Shown here piece after piece: positions 46,493 through 56,561 of a stretch of 64,000 nucleotides of DNA. The stretch's first letter is position 1. Each line of letters opens with the position of its first letter. The stretch is from Thermohalobaculum sp039805905 (GTDB taxonomy: Bacteria > Pseudomonadota > Alphaproteobacteria > Rhodobacterales > Rhodobacteraceae), in assembly GCA_039805905.1 (NCBI GenBank), contig JBDIVM010000010.1:1-64000 (forward strand). Direction: 5' to 3'. Position numbers and translations under genes: made by a program. The notes below the pieces were generated by a model. The model had not been told where the DNA came from, searched no databases, and worked only from the letters and a program-made list of their open reading frames with translations.

Positions 46493-46537
46493 TATGCGCC
46501 CGAGCGCGGTCAATAGGCAGCCTGGTCAGCATATGCG
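46493..46537. promoter_or_regulatory. ATATGCG repeats in divergent hydrolase/ABC promoter
   Basis: AGCAATATGCG (ATATGCG at 46493) and AGCATATGCG (ATATGCG at 46531) are direct repeats 38 bases apart in the gap between the divergent genes. They could be sites for one shared regulator, none of which is adjacent. Confidence 0.3.
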
Positions 46538-46556
46538 AAAGACGGAGGATGACGGC

Positions 46557-47690
46557 ATGAGAAGGGTTCTGGCGGGCGCGCTGGCGGCGTTGCTGGCGCT
46601 TGGTGGTGCGGCGTCGGCCGATGTGAAGGTCGGCATGATCACCACGCTGTCCGGTCCGGGGGCGCATCTCGGAACGGATGTGCGCGACGGTTTCCTGCTG
46701 GCGGTGAAGCAGTCCGGGCGGACCGACGTCGAGACGATCGTCAAGGACGACACGCTGAAGCCGGACCTCGGCAAGCAGATCTCGGACGAGATGATCCAGA
46801 AGGACAAGGTCGACATCCTGACCGGGATCATCTTCTCGAACGTCGCCATGGCGGTGGTGCCGGCGGCGGTGAAGCAGGGAATCTTCTATCTCTCGCCCAA
46901 TGCCGGCCCGAGCCAGCTCGCCGGGGCGGGCTGCCACCCGAACTATTTCAACGTCGCCTGGCAGAACAACGACCTGCACTCGGCGATGGGCGCCTACATG
47001 AAGAGGGAGGGCATCGCGAAGCCCTTCATCCTGGCACCGAACTATCCCGCCGGCACCGACGCGCTGACCGGCTTCAAGGCCGGCTATGGCGGCGCGCCAG
47101 TGGCCGAGCTCTACACCCAGGTCGGCCAGACCGACTATGCCGCCGAGATCGCGCAGATCCGCGCCTCGGACGCGGATTCGGTGTTCTTCTTCCTGCCGGG
47201 CGGCATGGGTATCGCCTTCATGAAGCAGTATGCGGCGGCGGGTGTCGGCAAGCCGGTCTACGGCCCCGCCTTCTCGTTCGACGAGATCATCCTCGGCGCG
47301 GTGGGCGACGCGGCACTCGGCGTGAAGAACACCTCGCAATGGGCCTATGACCTCGACAACCCGGCCAACAAGGCCTTCGTCGAGAGCTTCCGGGCCGAGT
47401 ACGGGCGCACGCCGACCCTCTATGCGAGCCAGGGCTTCGACACCGCGAACCTGATCCTCTCGGCGCTGGCCAGGGCGGATGTGAAGGACCAGGACGCCTT
47501 CCGGGCCGCGCTGCGGGCGGCGGACTTCGCCAGCGTGCGCGGGGCGTTCCGGTTCAACACCAACCACCATCCGATCCAGAACATCTATGTCCGCGAGGTG
47601 GTGGCAGGCGACGGCAAGCCGACCAACAGGCTGATCGGCATCGCCGAGGAGAACCACCAGGACGCCTTCGCGGCCGAGTGCAGGATGTGA
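46557..47690 (+). CDS. Periplasmic substrate-binding protein, second Liv-type ABC system
   Basis: A 377-residue type I periplasmic-binding protein: signal peptide (LAGALAALLALGGAASA), then VKVGMITTLSGPGAHLGTDV and GIFYLSPNAGPSQLAGAGC. The ATG at 46557 follows GGAGG at eight bases. It heads a complete five-gene importer. Paralogues of this type bind amino acids, amides or aromatic acids; the divergent hydrolase hints at an ester or amide substrate. Confidence 0.88.
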   Translation: MRRVLAGALAALLALGGAASADVKVGMITTLSGPGAHLGTDVRDGFLLAVKQSGRTDVETIVKDDTLKPDLGKQISDEMIQKDKVDILTGIIFSNVAMAVVPAAVKQGIFYLSPNAGPSQLAGAGCHPNYFNVAWQNNDLHSAMGAYMKREGIAKPFILAPNYPAGTDALTGFKAGYGGAPVAELYTQVGQTDYAAEIAQIRASDADSVFFFLPGGMGIAFMKQYAAAGVGKPVYGPAFSFDEIILGAVGDAALGVKNTSQWAYDLDNPANKAFVESFRAEYGRTPTLYASQGFDTANLILSALARADVKDQDAFRAALRAADFASVRGAFRFNTNHHPIQNIYVREVVAGDGKPTNRLIGIAEENHQDAFAAECRM

Positions 47691-47696
47691 CCATCG

Positions 47697-47727
47697 CCGG
47701 GGTTCCGGGGATGACCCGGGACCCCGG
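47697..47727 (+). terminator. Stem-loop between SBP and permease genes (second ABC operon)
   Basis: A 13-base stem (47697-47709 with 47715-47727, one G-T pair) and a 5-base loop begin seven bases after the binding-protein stop. There is no T-tract. It probably protects or attenuates the message so that the binding protein is made in excess. Confidence 0.55.
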
Positions 47728-47799
47728 CCCGCGGCGCACCGTCCGTCGAGGCCCTGACTCGGGGCCGGGGCATCGCGCCTCTCGCGATCGGACCGCCGT

Positions 47800-48720
47800 A
47801 TGACCCTCGCCCTCCTGATCGAGCAGCTGCTGAACGGCGTCCAGCTCGGGGTCATGCTGTTCCTGATGGCGGCCGGACTGACGCTGGTGTTCGGCGTGAT
47901 GGGCGTGATCAACCTCGCGCACGGCTCGCTCTACATGGCCGGCGCCTTCGTCTGCGCCTGGGTGGCGGGGACCACGGGCTCGTTCTGGATCGGGCTCGTT
48001 GCGGCGGTGCCGGCGGCCGCCGCGCTGGGGGCGCTCATCGAGATGGGCGTCATGCGCCGGCTCTATGGGCGTGACCATCTCGACCAGGTGCTGGCGACCT
48101 TCGCGCTGATCCTGATCTTCTCAGAGGGCGCGCGGATGATCTTCGGGGCGCAGCCGATGTGGCTCGATATCCCGGCGGCGCTGTCGGGCCATGTGCGCCT
48201 GCCGGGCGGCGCGGCCTACCCGGTCTACCGGCTGGCGATCATCGGCGCCGGGATCGCGGTCGCGGCGGGGCTCTACCTGCTGATCCGGCGCACGCGGCTG
48301 GGGATGCGGATCCGCGCCGGCGCCTCGGACCGCGAGATGATCGGTGCGCTGGGGGTGGACATCGCCCGGCTCGACACACTGGTCTTCGCGCTGGGCGCAG
48401 GGCTCGCCGGGCTGGCGGGCGCTATGGTCGGCGCGCTCCAGTCGGTGCAGATCGGCATGGGCGAGCCGGTGCTGATCCTGGCCTTTGTCACCATCGTGAT
48501 CGGCGGCATCGGCTCGGTCCGCGGCGCCTTCGCGGGCGCGGTGCTGGTCGGCGTGGTCGACACGACGGGGCGGATCTTCCTGCCGCTGCTGTTCGGGCTT
48601 TTCACCGACCCCTCCTCGGCCAGCACCATCGGCGCCGCGCTGGCCTCGATGCTGATCTATCTCGTGATGGCGGCGATCCTCGCGGTGCGCCCGCAGGGCC
48701 TGTTCCCGGCCAATGGCTGA
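47800..48720 (+). CDS. Liv-type ABC permease (LivH-like), second system
   Basis: A 306-residue permease: LTLVFGVMGVINLAHGSLYM near the N terminus and VTIVIGGIGSVRGAFAGAVL near the C terminus are LivH hallmarks. It overlaps the next permease by eight bases. Confidence 0.92.
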   Translation: MTLALLIEQLLNGVQLGVMLFLMAAGLTLVFGVMGVINLAHGSLYMAGAFVCAWVAGTTGSFWIGLVAAVPAAAALGALIEMGVMRRLYGRDHLDQVLATFALILIFSEGARMIFGAQPMWLDIPAALSGHVRLPGGAAYPVYRLAIIGAGIAVAAGLYLLIRRTRLGMRIRAGASDREMIGALGVDIARLDTLVFALGAGLAGLAGAMVGALQSVQIGMGEPVLILAFVTIVIGGIGSVRGAFAGAVLVGVVDTTGRIFLPLLFGLFTDPSSASTIGAALASMLIYLVMAAILAVRPQGLFPANG

Positions 48721-49726
48721 GACGGCGGTGCATATCGGCCGGGGCCACGGGGCGGAACGCCGGGTCAACGCCGCGCTGGCGCTGGGTCTGCTCGCCGCGC
48801 CGCTGGCCGCGCTGGCCCTCGGCGAGCCCTATTACGCGAACCTTGCCAGCCGCGCCGCGATCCTGGCGCTGGCAGGCGTGGGGCTGAACCTGGCGCTCGG
48901 CTATGGCGGCATGGTCAGTTTCGGCCATGCGGCCTTCTTCGGGATTGGCGGCTACGCGGCCGGGATCGCGGCGCAGGCGGCGTTCAGCGGCGTGCCGGCG
49001 ATCGGCTGGCCGGTGGCGATTCCCGGCACCGCGAACATGCTGCCGATCTGGCTCGCCGCCATGGCCCTCGCCGGGCTGGCCGCGGCCGGGATCGGGGCGA
49101 TCTCGCTCCGGACCTCGGGCGTCTACTTCATCATGATCACGCTGGCCTTCGCGCAGATGATCTACTACTTCGCGATCTCGTGGCCCGAATATGGCGGCGA
49201 GGACGGGCTGTCGATCTATGTGCGGAACGGGTTTCCGGGCCTTGACAGCTACGACCCGCTGACCTTCTTCCTGATCTGCTATGGCTGCCTGATGCTGGCG
49301 CTGGGCTTCACCGCGCTGGCCATGCGCGCCCGCGTCGGCGCAGCGCTGATGTGCGCGCGGATGAACGCCAGCCGCCTCGCCACCGTGGGCATCGAGCCCT
49401 TTCCGGTGAAGCTGACCGGCTTCGTGATCTCGGCGATGATTACCGGGCTGGCAGGGGCGCTGTTCGCCGACCTCAACGGCTTCGTCGGCCCGTCCATGCT
49501 GGGCTGGCACACCTCGGGCGAGATCATGGTCTTCGTCATCCTCGGCGGCGTCGGGCGGCTGTTCGGGCCGGTGGCGGGGGCGGTGCTCTACGTGCTGATG
49601 GAGCATGTGCTGGGCGGGTTGACCGGGCACTGGCAGCTGGTGATCGGGCTGGTGCTGCTCGGCGTGGTGCTGTTCGCCCGCGGCGGGCTGGTGGGGCTGC
49701 TGGCCGGGGAGGCCCGGCATGGCTGA
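48713..49726 (+). CDS. Liv-type ABC permease (LivM-like), second system
   Basis: A 337-residue permease with the LivM core NLALGYGGMVSFGHAAFFGI and ISLRTSGVYFIMITLAFAQM. It overlaps the LivH-like gene and the following ATPase gene by eight bases each, so translation is coupled. Confidence 0.92.
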   Translation: MAETAVHIGRGHGAERRVNAALALGLLAAPLAALALGEPYYANLASRAAILALAGVGLNLALGYGGMVSFGHAAFFGIGGYAAGIAAQAAFSGVPAIGWPVAIPGTANMLPIWLAAMALAGLAAAGIGAISLRTSGVYFIMITLAFAQMIYYFAISWPEYGGEDGLSIYVRNGFPGLDSYDPLTFFLICYGCLMLALGFTALAMRARVGAALMCARMNASRLATVGIEPFPVKLTGFVISAMITGLAGALFADLNGFVGPSMLGWHTSGEIMVFVILGGVGRLFGPVAGAVLYVLMEHVLGGLTGHWQLVIGLVLLGVVLFARGGLVGLLAGEARHG

Positions 49727-50498
49727 GCAGGGTTTGGCTGAGCCTGTCCTCGAAATCCGCAACCTCTGCAAGAGCTTCGGGGCGCTGAAGGTCACCGACG
49801 ATCTGTCGCTGACGCTGCTGCCGGGCGAGATCCACGCGTTGATCGGGCCGAACGGGGCCGGCAAGTCGACGCTGGTCGCGCAGATCGCCGGGCAGCTTGC
49901 GCAGGATTCGGGCCAGATCTTCCTCGGCGGGCGCGAGATCTCGGGCCTCTCGGTCGCGGGCCGCGCGCGGCTGGGGCTGGGCCGGACCTTCCAGGTCTCG
50001 TCGCTGGCGCTCGAGTTCTCGGCTCTCAGGAACGTCATGCTGGCGGTGCAGGGGCGCGCCGGCGCGAGCTTCGGCTTCTTCACGCCGGTGCTGCGCGACC
50101 GGCGGCTGACGGAGCCCGCCCGCGCGGTGCTGGCGGAGTTCGACCTCGCCTCGCGGGCCGACATCCCCGCCGCCGCGCTCAGTCATGGCGAGCTGCGCCA
50201 GCTCGAGCTGGCGATGGCTTTCGCGCTGGAGCCGAAGGTGCTGCTGCTCGACGAGCCGATGGCCGGGATCGGCGCCGGCGGCACCCCGGCGCTGACCCGG
50301 GTGCTCGAGGGCCTCAAGGGCCGGGTCGCGATGCTGCTGATCGAGCACGACATGGATGCGGTGTTCCGGCTTGCCGACCGGATCACCGTCCTGTCCGAGG
50401 GCCGGGCGATCTTCTCCGGACCGCCTGGCGCAGTGCGCGCGAGCGCCGTCGTGCGCGACGTCTACCTGGGCGGCGACGATCCGGGCGGGGAGGGCTGA
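49719..50498 (+). CDS. Liv-type ABC ATPase (LivG-like), second system
   Basis: A 259-residue ATPase: Walker A GPNGAGKST, signature LSHGELRQLELAMAF, Walker B VLLLDEPMAGIG, H-loop LIEHDMD. The start overlaps the LivM-like stop by eight bases. All catalytic motifs are intact. Confidence 0.92.
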   Translation: MAEQGLAEPVLEIRNLCKSFGALKVTDDLSLTLLPGEIHALIGPNGAGKSTLVAQIAGQLAQDSGQIFLGGREISGLSVAGRARLGLGRTFQVSSLALEFSALRNVMLAVQGRAGASFGFFTPVLRDRRLTEPARAVLAEFDLASRADIPAAALSHGELRQLELAMAFALEPKVLLLDEPMAGIGAGGTPALTRVLEGLKGRVAMLLIEHDMDAVFRLADRITVLSEGRAIFSGPPGAVRASAVVRDVYLGGDDPGGEG

Positions 50499-50501
50499 GC
50501 G

Positions 50502-51182
<681 letters not shown>

Positions 51183-51202
51183 AGCCGGGAGGGCCGGCCG
51201 GA

Positions 51203-52640
51203 ATGCGACGGTTGGGCTTGCGCATCGCGGGCAGCGTGGCGCTGGCGCTGGTGTTCCTCAGCCCGCCCGGCCAGCGGCTGGAGCGGGACTACGGACTTGC
51301 GAGCCTCTACTGGCTGCGCGGGCCGGTCGCGGTGCCGCCCGAGGCGATCGTGATCGCGCTGGACCAGCGGTCGGTCAACTGGCTGCAGTTCAACGCCGCG
51401 GACTTCGCCCGGGTCTCGGACATCCTGCCGTCCTGCCTGACGCCCCATGCGCGCGACGCGCTGAGCCGGGCGCGCAACATCTCGGACATGCCGCGCGGGG
51501 TCCATGCCTGCCTGACCGGCGAGCTGACCCGGCGCGGCGCCACGCTGATCGGCTTCGACATCCTGCTCCAGGTCGAGACGCCCGACGACGCGGCCCTGGC
51601 CGAGGCGATCCGCAGCGCCGGCAACGTGCTGCTCTACGAGCGCATCCGCACCGATGTCGAGCAGACCGACGACCCGGGCACGCTGGTCCTGCCGTAGCGG
51701 ATGCACCCGCGCGCGCTGTTCTCCGAAGCGGCCGCCGGCACCGCGGCCTTCCTGGTCAACGCTCCCACCGGCAGCTTCGTCGAGGGCTATGTCCGCAGCC
51801 TGCCGGGGTTCCCGGACCTGCCCAAAATGGCCGAGGTTGCTTGGAGCCGCTTCGCCGGTGCACCGATGCCGGACGACCCGGAGCCGCGCTACCGGCCGAT
51901 CTGGCTCTACGGCCCGCCGAAGGCGATCCGCACCTGGACGCTGCGCGACGTGTTCGAGCGGGGCTCGGACAATCCGCTGCCCGCGAGCCTTGCCGGGACT
52001 GCCGTCTTCATCGGCGTCTCGGATCCGGAGTTCCTCGGCACCAAGGACCATTTCAAGATTCCGGTCCGTGATGGGCGCGAGAACGACATCGGCGGCGTCG
52101 AGTTGCTGGCCAGCGCCTTCCTGAACCTGCTGCATGGCGAGAGGATGTCGGAGCCCGCGGCGCTCGCGAGCGCCGCCTTCGTGTTCCTGTTCGGCCTTGC
52201 CGTGATGCTGGCGGCCTCGGTGCTGCCCGGCCGGCGGGGGCTCGTGGCGATCGCGGCGCTGGGGGCGCTCCATGTCGCGGGGGCCTGGGCGGTGTTCGTG
52301 CAAGCGCATGTCTGGGCGCCCTTCGCGGTGCCCGTCCATCTCGGCCTGACCATGGCGGCGCTGAGCGCGCTGGCAGCCCGCTATGCCTTCGCGCCAGCTG
52401 GTCGGCCGGCTGACGCCGCAGCCGGTGGCGCGGGTGCTGCTGGAAGCGACCAGCACGGAGCGGCGCGAGGTCAGGACCGAGGCGGCGACGGTGATGTTCA
52501 CCGACCTCGTGGGCTCGACCGGGCTCGGCGACCGGCTGTCGAGCCAGGATTACACGCAGGTGATGAACCACTATTACGACGACGACGCCAGCGCGATCGA
52601 GGCACATCGCGGCATGGTGGTCGAGTTCAGTCGCTGTCGC
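51203..52640 (+). pseudogene. Broken CHASE2-adenylate/guanylate cyclase
   Basis: The gene starts with an N-terminal helix and a CHASE2 sensor (ALDQRSVNWLQF; LIGFDILLQ). A TAG at 51695-51697 interrupts it, and the same frame continues with CHASE2 sequence (FLVNAPTGSFVEGYVRSLPG) and two to three membrane helices up to about 52385. A one-base frameshift there leads into a class III cyclase start, TEAATVMFTDLVGSTGLGDR. The cyclase domain breaks off after about 70 residues (MVVEF, near 52628). An intact relative would be a CHASE2-cyclase sensor. The lesions could be real decay or sequencing errors; the deletion argues for decay. Confidence 0.75.
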
Positions 52641-54235
52641 TGGCCGCCGTGATCGCGATCCGGCGCAACCGCACGGCCGAAGGCGCCGCACTGGCCGAGC
52701 GGGCATTGGCCGCGGGCCCCGGGCTGGCCGCGCCGCATCTGGCGCGGCGCTATGCGCTTCAGGCCGAAGGGCGCATCCGCGCGGCACGGATGGCTGCGGC
52801 CGAGGCGGTGGCAGCAGACCCCGCCGACGCCAATGCGCGCGCCCGGCTGGCGGAGCTGATGCTGATCGAGGGCGACAGGGGCGGCGCCCTGGCGGCGCTC
52901 TCGGGCATCGAGCCCGCCCGGCACACCGCGGCGAGCGGTGCCGTCGAGGGCCTGGCGCTGCTGGCCTCGGGGCGCCGGAATGCGGCCGAGATCGCCTTCC
53001 GCCGGGGCATCGCGCTCGACAGCACGGCACCGTTGCCACGGCTCGGGCTCGGGCGCCCGAAGATCCACCGCGGCGACGTGCCGGGCGGGCGGCGCGAGCT
53101 CGCGCTCTCGGCTGCGCTTGATCCCCGCCTCGTCAGCACGCGGACCTGGCTCGGCCGCGCCTATGCCGAGAAAGGGCTGGGCGACAAGGCGGCAAGCCAG
53201 GTCGACGAGGCCAGGGCTCTCGACCCGGACGATCCGACGCCATGGCTGTTCTCGGCGCGAGAAGTTCGTTGCCAACCGCCCGGTCGAAGCGCTGGCGGAC
53301 CTGCAGAATGCCGAGGCGCTTGGGCGCAACCGCGAGACGGTGCGCTCGGGCGCCGGTCTCGGCGAGGACCGCGCGGTGCGCGGAGCCGCGGTCGGCCGGA
53401 TCAGCCAGGTCCTGGGCTTCGAGAATGCCGCCATCACCGCCGGCGCCGCGGCGATCGAGGCGGATCCGACCAGCCCGGCGGCGCATTACCTGATGGCGGA
53501 CGTGCTGCGCACCCGGCCGGCGCGCGACGGCGCGCGCACCAGCGCGCTCCTGCAGGCGCAGATCTACGACCGGCCCGGCAAGACCGTCATTCGCCCGCAG
53601 CTGACTGAGTCGAACCTCGCGCTGATCGAGACGGAAGGGGCGGTCCGAGCGACCGTGACCGAGTTCGCGCCGTTTTTCGACAGCGACGGCGTGGCGGCCG
53701 AGGTCAGCGGCTCCGGCGGGACCCAGGACACGTTCGGCAACGAGCTTGCGGCCACGGTGCTGCACGAGGGCGTGTCGATCGGCGTCGGTCAGTTCCATTA
53801 CCAGACTGACGGCTTTGCCCGGAACAATGACGTCAACCACGACATCGTCAGCGTGCAGGGCCGCGCGACCGTGGCGCCATGGCTCGACCTGTTTGCCGAG
53901 TACCGCTACCGCGACACCGAGAGCGGCGACCGGGCGCTCGACTTCAATCTCTCGGACGCCACCGCGGGCCTTGGCGCCCGGGTCGAGGTCACCGGCGGCG
54001 TCATGCTCCGCGGTGCCTACACGCAGTTCCTGGTCCGCGACTTCCTGCTGGATCAGCGGCTCGAGCCGACGGCGGTCGCCGGCTTCACCCAGTCGGTCGA
54101 TCAGGCAGCAGGCTCGACGATCGAGCAGGCGGCCCTGGGCGCCGATGCCCTGCTCCTGCCCTGGCTCCGGGTGGGTGGCGAGGTCTACTGGCGCTGGATC
54201 GACAGCCCGCGCTTCGAGCTCGGCCGGACGCGCCT
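52627..54235 (+). pseudogene. Truncated TPR/outer-membrane barrel gene
   Basis: Starting right at the cyclase break, frame 2 (to about 53265) encodes TPR-like helices (ALAERALAAGPGLAAPHLAR; AEAVAADPADANARARLAEL). A frameshift near 53262 then moves to another frame (EKFVANRPVEALADLQNAEA), which runs through further TPRs and a beta-rich segment (TVTEFAPFFDSDGVAAEV; WLDLFAEYRYRDTESGDRAL; LRVGGEVYWRWIDSPRF). The 5' end was lost in the fusion to the cyclase gene, and the barrel's C terminus is replaced by phage sequence near 54230. It resembles TPR-porin proteins often paired with CHASE2 genes. Confidence 0.7.
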
Positions 54236-54650
54236 CGACCCGGTGCTCGCCGAGGGCGAGGACCGCCTCCGGCAGTCGCTCGCCGATCGTGGGATCCGGC
54301 TCGGCTCGACCGCCTACGACCGGGAGATGCGGGGCTGGAACGAGGGACGCAACGACGCCTATAATCAGCTTCTCCTCACCGGGCGGGGGCAGGCGGTGCA
54401 GGAGGCGCTCACCGAGCGGAATCAGCCGATCAACGAGATCACGGCGCTCCTCTCCGGGTCGCAGGTGCAGCAACCGAACTTTATCAACCCGAACGTGGCG
54501 ACGGTGCCGACGACCGACGTCGCCGGGATCATCGCGAACAACTACCAGCAGCGGCTCGCGGCGAACGCTCAGGGCAACCAATTCAGAAATCAAATCGCCG
54601 GCGGCCTGTTCCAGCTCGGCGCTGGCGCGCTCGCAGGAGGATATGTCTGA
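54225..54650 (+). CDS. C-terminal part of a podovirus-type virion protein (fused to host frame)
   Basis: The sequence DPVLAEGEDRLRQSLADRGI, AYDREM, GRNDAYNQLLLTGRGQ and ALTERNQPINEITALLSGSQ is, from memory, typical of a conserved podovirus structural protein near the tail-fibre genes. The phage N terminus is missing; the open frame continues from the host TPR/barrel gene. The stop overlaps the next start (TGATG). Confidence 0.6.
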   Translation, partial: RTRLDPVLAEGEDRLRQSLADRGIRLGSTAYDREMRGWNEGRNDAYNQLLLTGRGQAVQEALTERNQPINEITALLSGSQVQQPNFINPNVATVPTTDVAGIIANNYQQRLAANAQGNQFRNQIAGGLFQLGAGALAGGYV

Positions 54651-54751
54651 TGGCAACAGTTTCGCTCGCCCCGGTGCTCGGCAAGATAGACGCCGCCATT
54701 GAGGCCGCACAGGCTGCACAGACGGGCGTGCCTGACTTCGAAGCCGGGTAA
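54650..54751 (+). CDS. Small phage protein (33 residues)
   Basis: ATG overlapping the previous stop in TGATG, with AGGAGG about ten bases upstream, encodes 33 residues rich in Ala with an amphipathic helix (LGKIDAAIEAAQAAQTG). Tight coupling on both sides supports a real gene. Its function is unknown. Confidence 0.5.
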   Translation: MATVSLAPVLGKIDAAIEAAQAAQTGVPDFEAG

Positions 54752-54756
54752 GTCAC

Positions 54757-56220
54757 ATGGCCGACGCCGATCTCCTCAAGCGCCAGATCGCGGCCGAGCT
54801 CGCGGCACGCAAGGGCTTTCCGCGGATGCCGGGCGACCCGCTCCCGGACCCGCAGGCGGGGATTCAGCAGATCCCGGTCGCGGGCGAGTTCGATCCCATG
54901 CGAGGCTGGGCGACGCATGAGCGGAACCCGCTCGGGGAGCCGGTCCCGATTCCCACGTTTCTACCGGTTCGCCCGACGACGCCGCGCGAGCAGGCGGCGA
55001 GGCTCGAGACGATCCGGCGGGGGTCGCTCCTGCCGCAGACGACCGAGCTCCCGGGCGACCCGGCCGCAACGCATGGTTTCGTGTCGACGGGCCGGCAGCC
55101 GACCGTATCGGAGACGAGGAACGCCGGGTGGGCCTTCACCGAGCCCCTGATCAGCCGCATGTTTCCGGCCGACGTGGGCCCGGGGCCGCTCACCGGGACG
55201 CTGGCGGCGAAGACCGGCCCGATCGCGGGGCTTGCGGGAGCGGCAAGTGATGCACTATCTGGGGTCAACCGAGCGGGAGTCGACGATGCAGGACAAGCGA
55301 TCATTCAACGAGCGGCGGGTGCAGCAGATGATCCGGCAAGGATCGCCAGCCGCAACGCCCGATTCGTCGCAGAGACCGGGCCCTACCGCCCTCGAGTTGG
55401 AGGTGCTGGAAAGCCTGCACAGGTACGGCAAGACGCATATTTCGCTTTCGGCTATCCGGGAAGAGCTCGACTGACGCCGGCGCGGGGGCTGCAGACGAGC
55501 CTCCGCAAGATCGGCGCCGAGGCGCCGACGTTCCTTGAAGCGCAGCCGGAAGAGTTCATCCGGGCCGGCCAGATGGCGCAGAAGAGCCGGGGCCCGCTGG
55601 GCAAGAGCGTCTCGATCTACGCGCCCGACGGGTATCAGAAATACAAACTCTTCCTCTCCGAGGACAAGACGAGCGGCTTCGCGATCTCGCCCTCCGGCGA
55701 GCTCTCGAGCGTGTTCTCGGCCAAGGGATCGCCGAACCGCGGGTTGTCGGCTGCGGCGCTTCCGCTGGAGGTGCAGAAGGGCGCCCGGTGGCTCAACGCC
55801 TTCGACACCGCCCTCCCGCACTTTTACAGCCGCTATGGCTTCAAGCCGATCGCGCGGATCCCGTTCGACGAGAAGATTGCCCGGCTCGATTGGGGCGACG
55901 AGGCGGTTGACGCCTTCATTGCCGACATGAAGCGGCTGGGCCACCACGGGCAGGCGGGTGAAGGCCGGCCGGACCTCGTCTTCATGGCCTACGACCCGGA
56001 TTACAACGGCGCGCTCACGCCCGGAGAGGGAATCCGCGCCAAGGGCTGGGATCAGGCCGAACAGATAACGCAAGACGCGGCCGACGGGTTCAAGCTCTCA
56101 CCGGACGCGCCGGCCCGGATGAAGCGCGCCGATGAGCTCGGCTTCGAGGATCGCGATTTCTATCACGCGACGCTCAGGGATTACCGGGCGTTCAACGATC
56201 CCACGAAAACCGGATTCAGC
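54757..56220 (+). pseudogene. 3'-truncated large phage virion protein
   Basis: A frame opens with LLKRQIAAELAARKGFPRMP and contains phage-like segments, among them LPHFYSRYGFKPIARIPF and PDLVFMAYDPDYNG (about 55820-55995), then YHATLRDYRAFNDP. Coding quality is good at 54757-55240 and from about 55480 on, but poor in between, where another frame looks coding. Near 56215 phage-like sequence ends; the frame then runs on by chance to 56955 through the antisense of the lipoprotein gene. The product is probably an internal virion or ejection protein. Confidence 0.55.
55286..55474 (+). CDS. Small protein in an alternative frame within the phage segment
   Basis: A 62-residue frame with ATG at 55286 and GGGAG six bases upstream: start MQDKRSFNERRVQQMIRQG, end LHRYGKTHISLSAIREELD. 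Third-position GC is high here and low in the longer overlapping frame, so this frame is the likelier coding one. No family recognised. Confidence 0.45.
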   Translation: MQDKRSFNERRVQQMIRQGSPAATPDSSQRPGPTALELEVLESLHRYGKTHISLSAIREELD

Positions 56221-56542
56221 CGCGGCGAGCGGGGCCCTCGCCCTTGCCGCTTCGCCGGCGGCCGCGGCGATCACCACCTGCCCGGCCTTCACCAAGAACA
56301 TGAGCAACACCTTTTGCCTCTCCAGGAGCCCGCATTTCGACAAGCACGCCAACCAGGCGGGTTACATCTATGGCAGCACGGCGAACGACGGCTCGCCGAA
56401 CGGCGAGATCCAGGTCGACAGACACACCAGGAAGAGCGGCAGCTCGGTCTGGCAGGGCTCGTGCAAGGCGAGCTGCACGAACCTGAACCAGTGGCCGCTG
56501 CTGCTGAGCCTGCCGGACGTGACCGGGGCGCTCTGCCCTTAA
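56216..56542 (+). pseudogene. 5'-truncated secreted cysteine-containing protein
   Basis: The frame has a signal-peptide-like hydrophobic run (ALALAASPAAAAITTC) followed by five cysteines and a polar body (NQAGYIYGSTANDGSPNGEI; WQGSCKASCTNLNQW). The natural start is not visible; upstream codons belong to phage sequence in another frame. The phage junction probably removed its first codons. No known family. Confidence 0.5.
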
Positions 56543-56561
56543 CGGAGCCGCGTCGGCGCCC

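Larger units (their letters stand above)
54225..56220 (+). mobile_element. Fragment of phage structural genes
   Basis: About 2 kb carrying three overlapping or closely spaced frames: a virion-protein tail fused to the host barrel gene, a 33-residue gene, and a larger virion protein. Both ends run into unrelated host frames, so host sequence was interrupted or replaced on each side. No integrase, terminase, or attachment-like repeat is visible. An assembly chimera cannot be excluded. Confidence 0.6.

Noticed and set aside
44466..47912. 1148-codon open frame on the minus strand
   Set aside because: Only its last 100 codons (small membrane protein) look real; the rest is opposite to or out of frame with known genes.
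51695..51697. TAG in the CHASE2 gene considered as a recoded codon
   Set aside because: The gene has other frameshifts and a deletion, and nothing in the window suggests stop-codon recoding.
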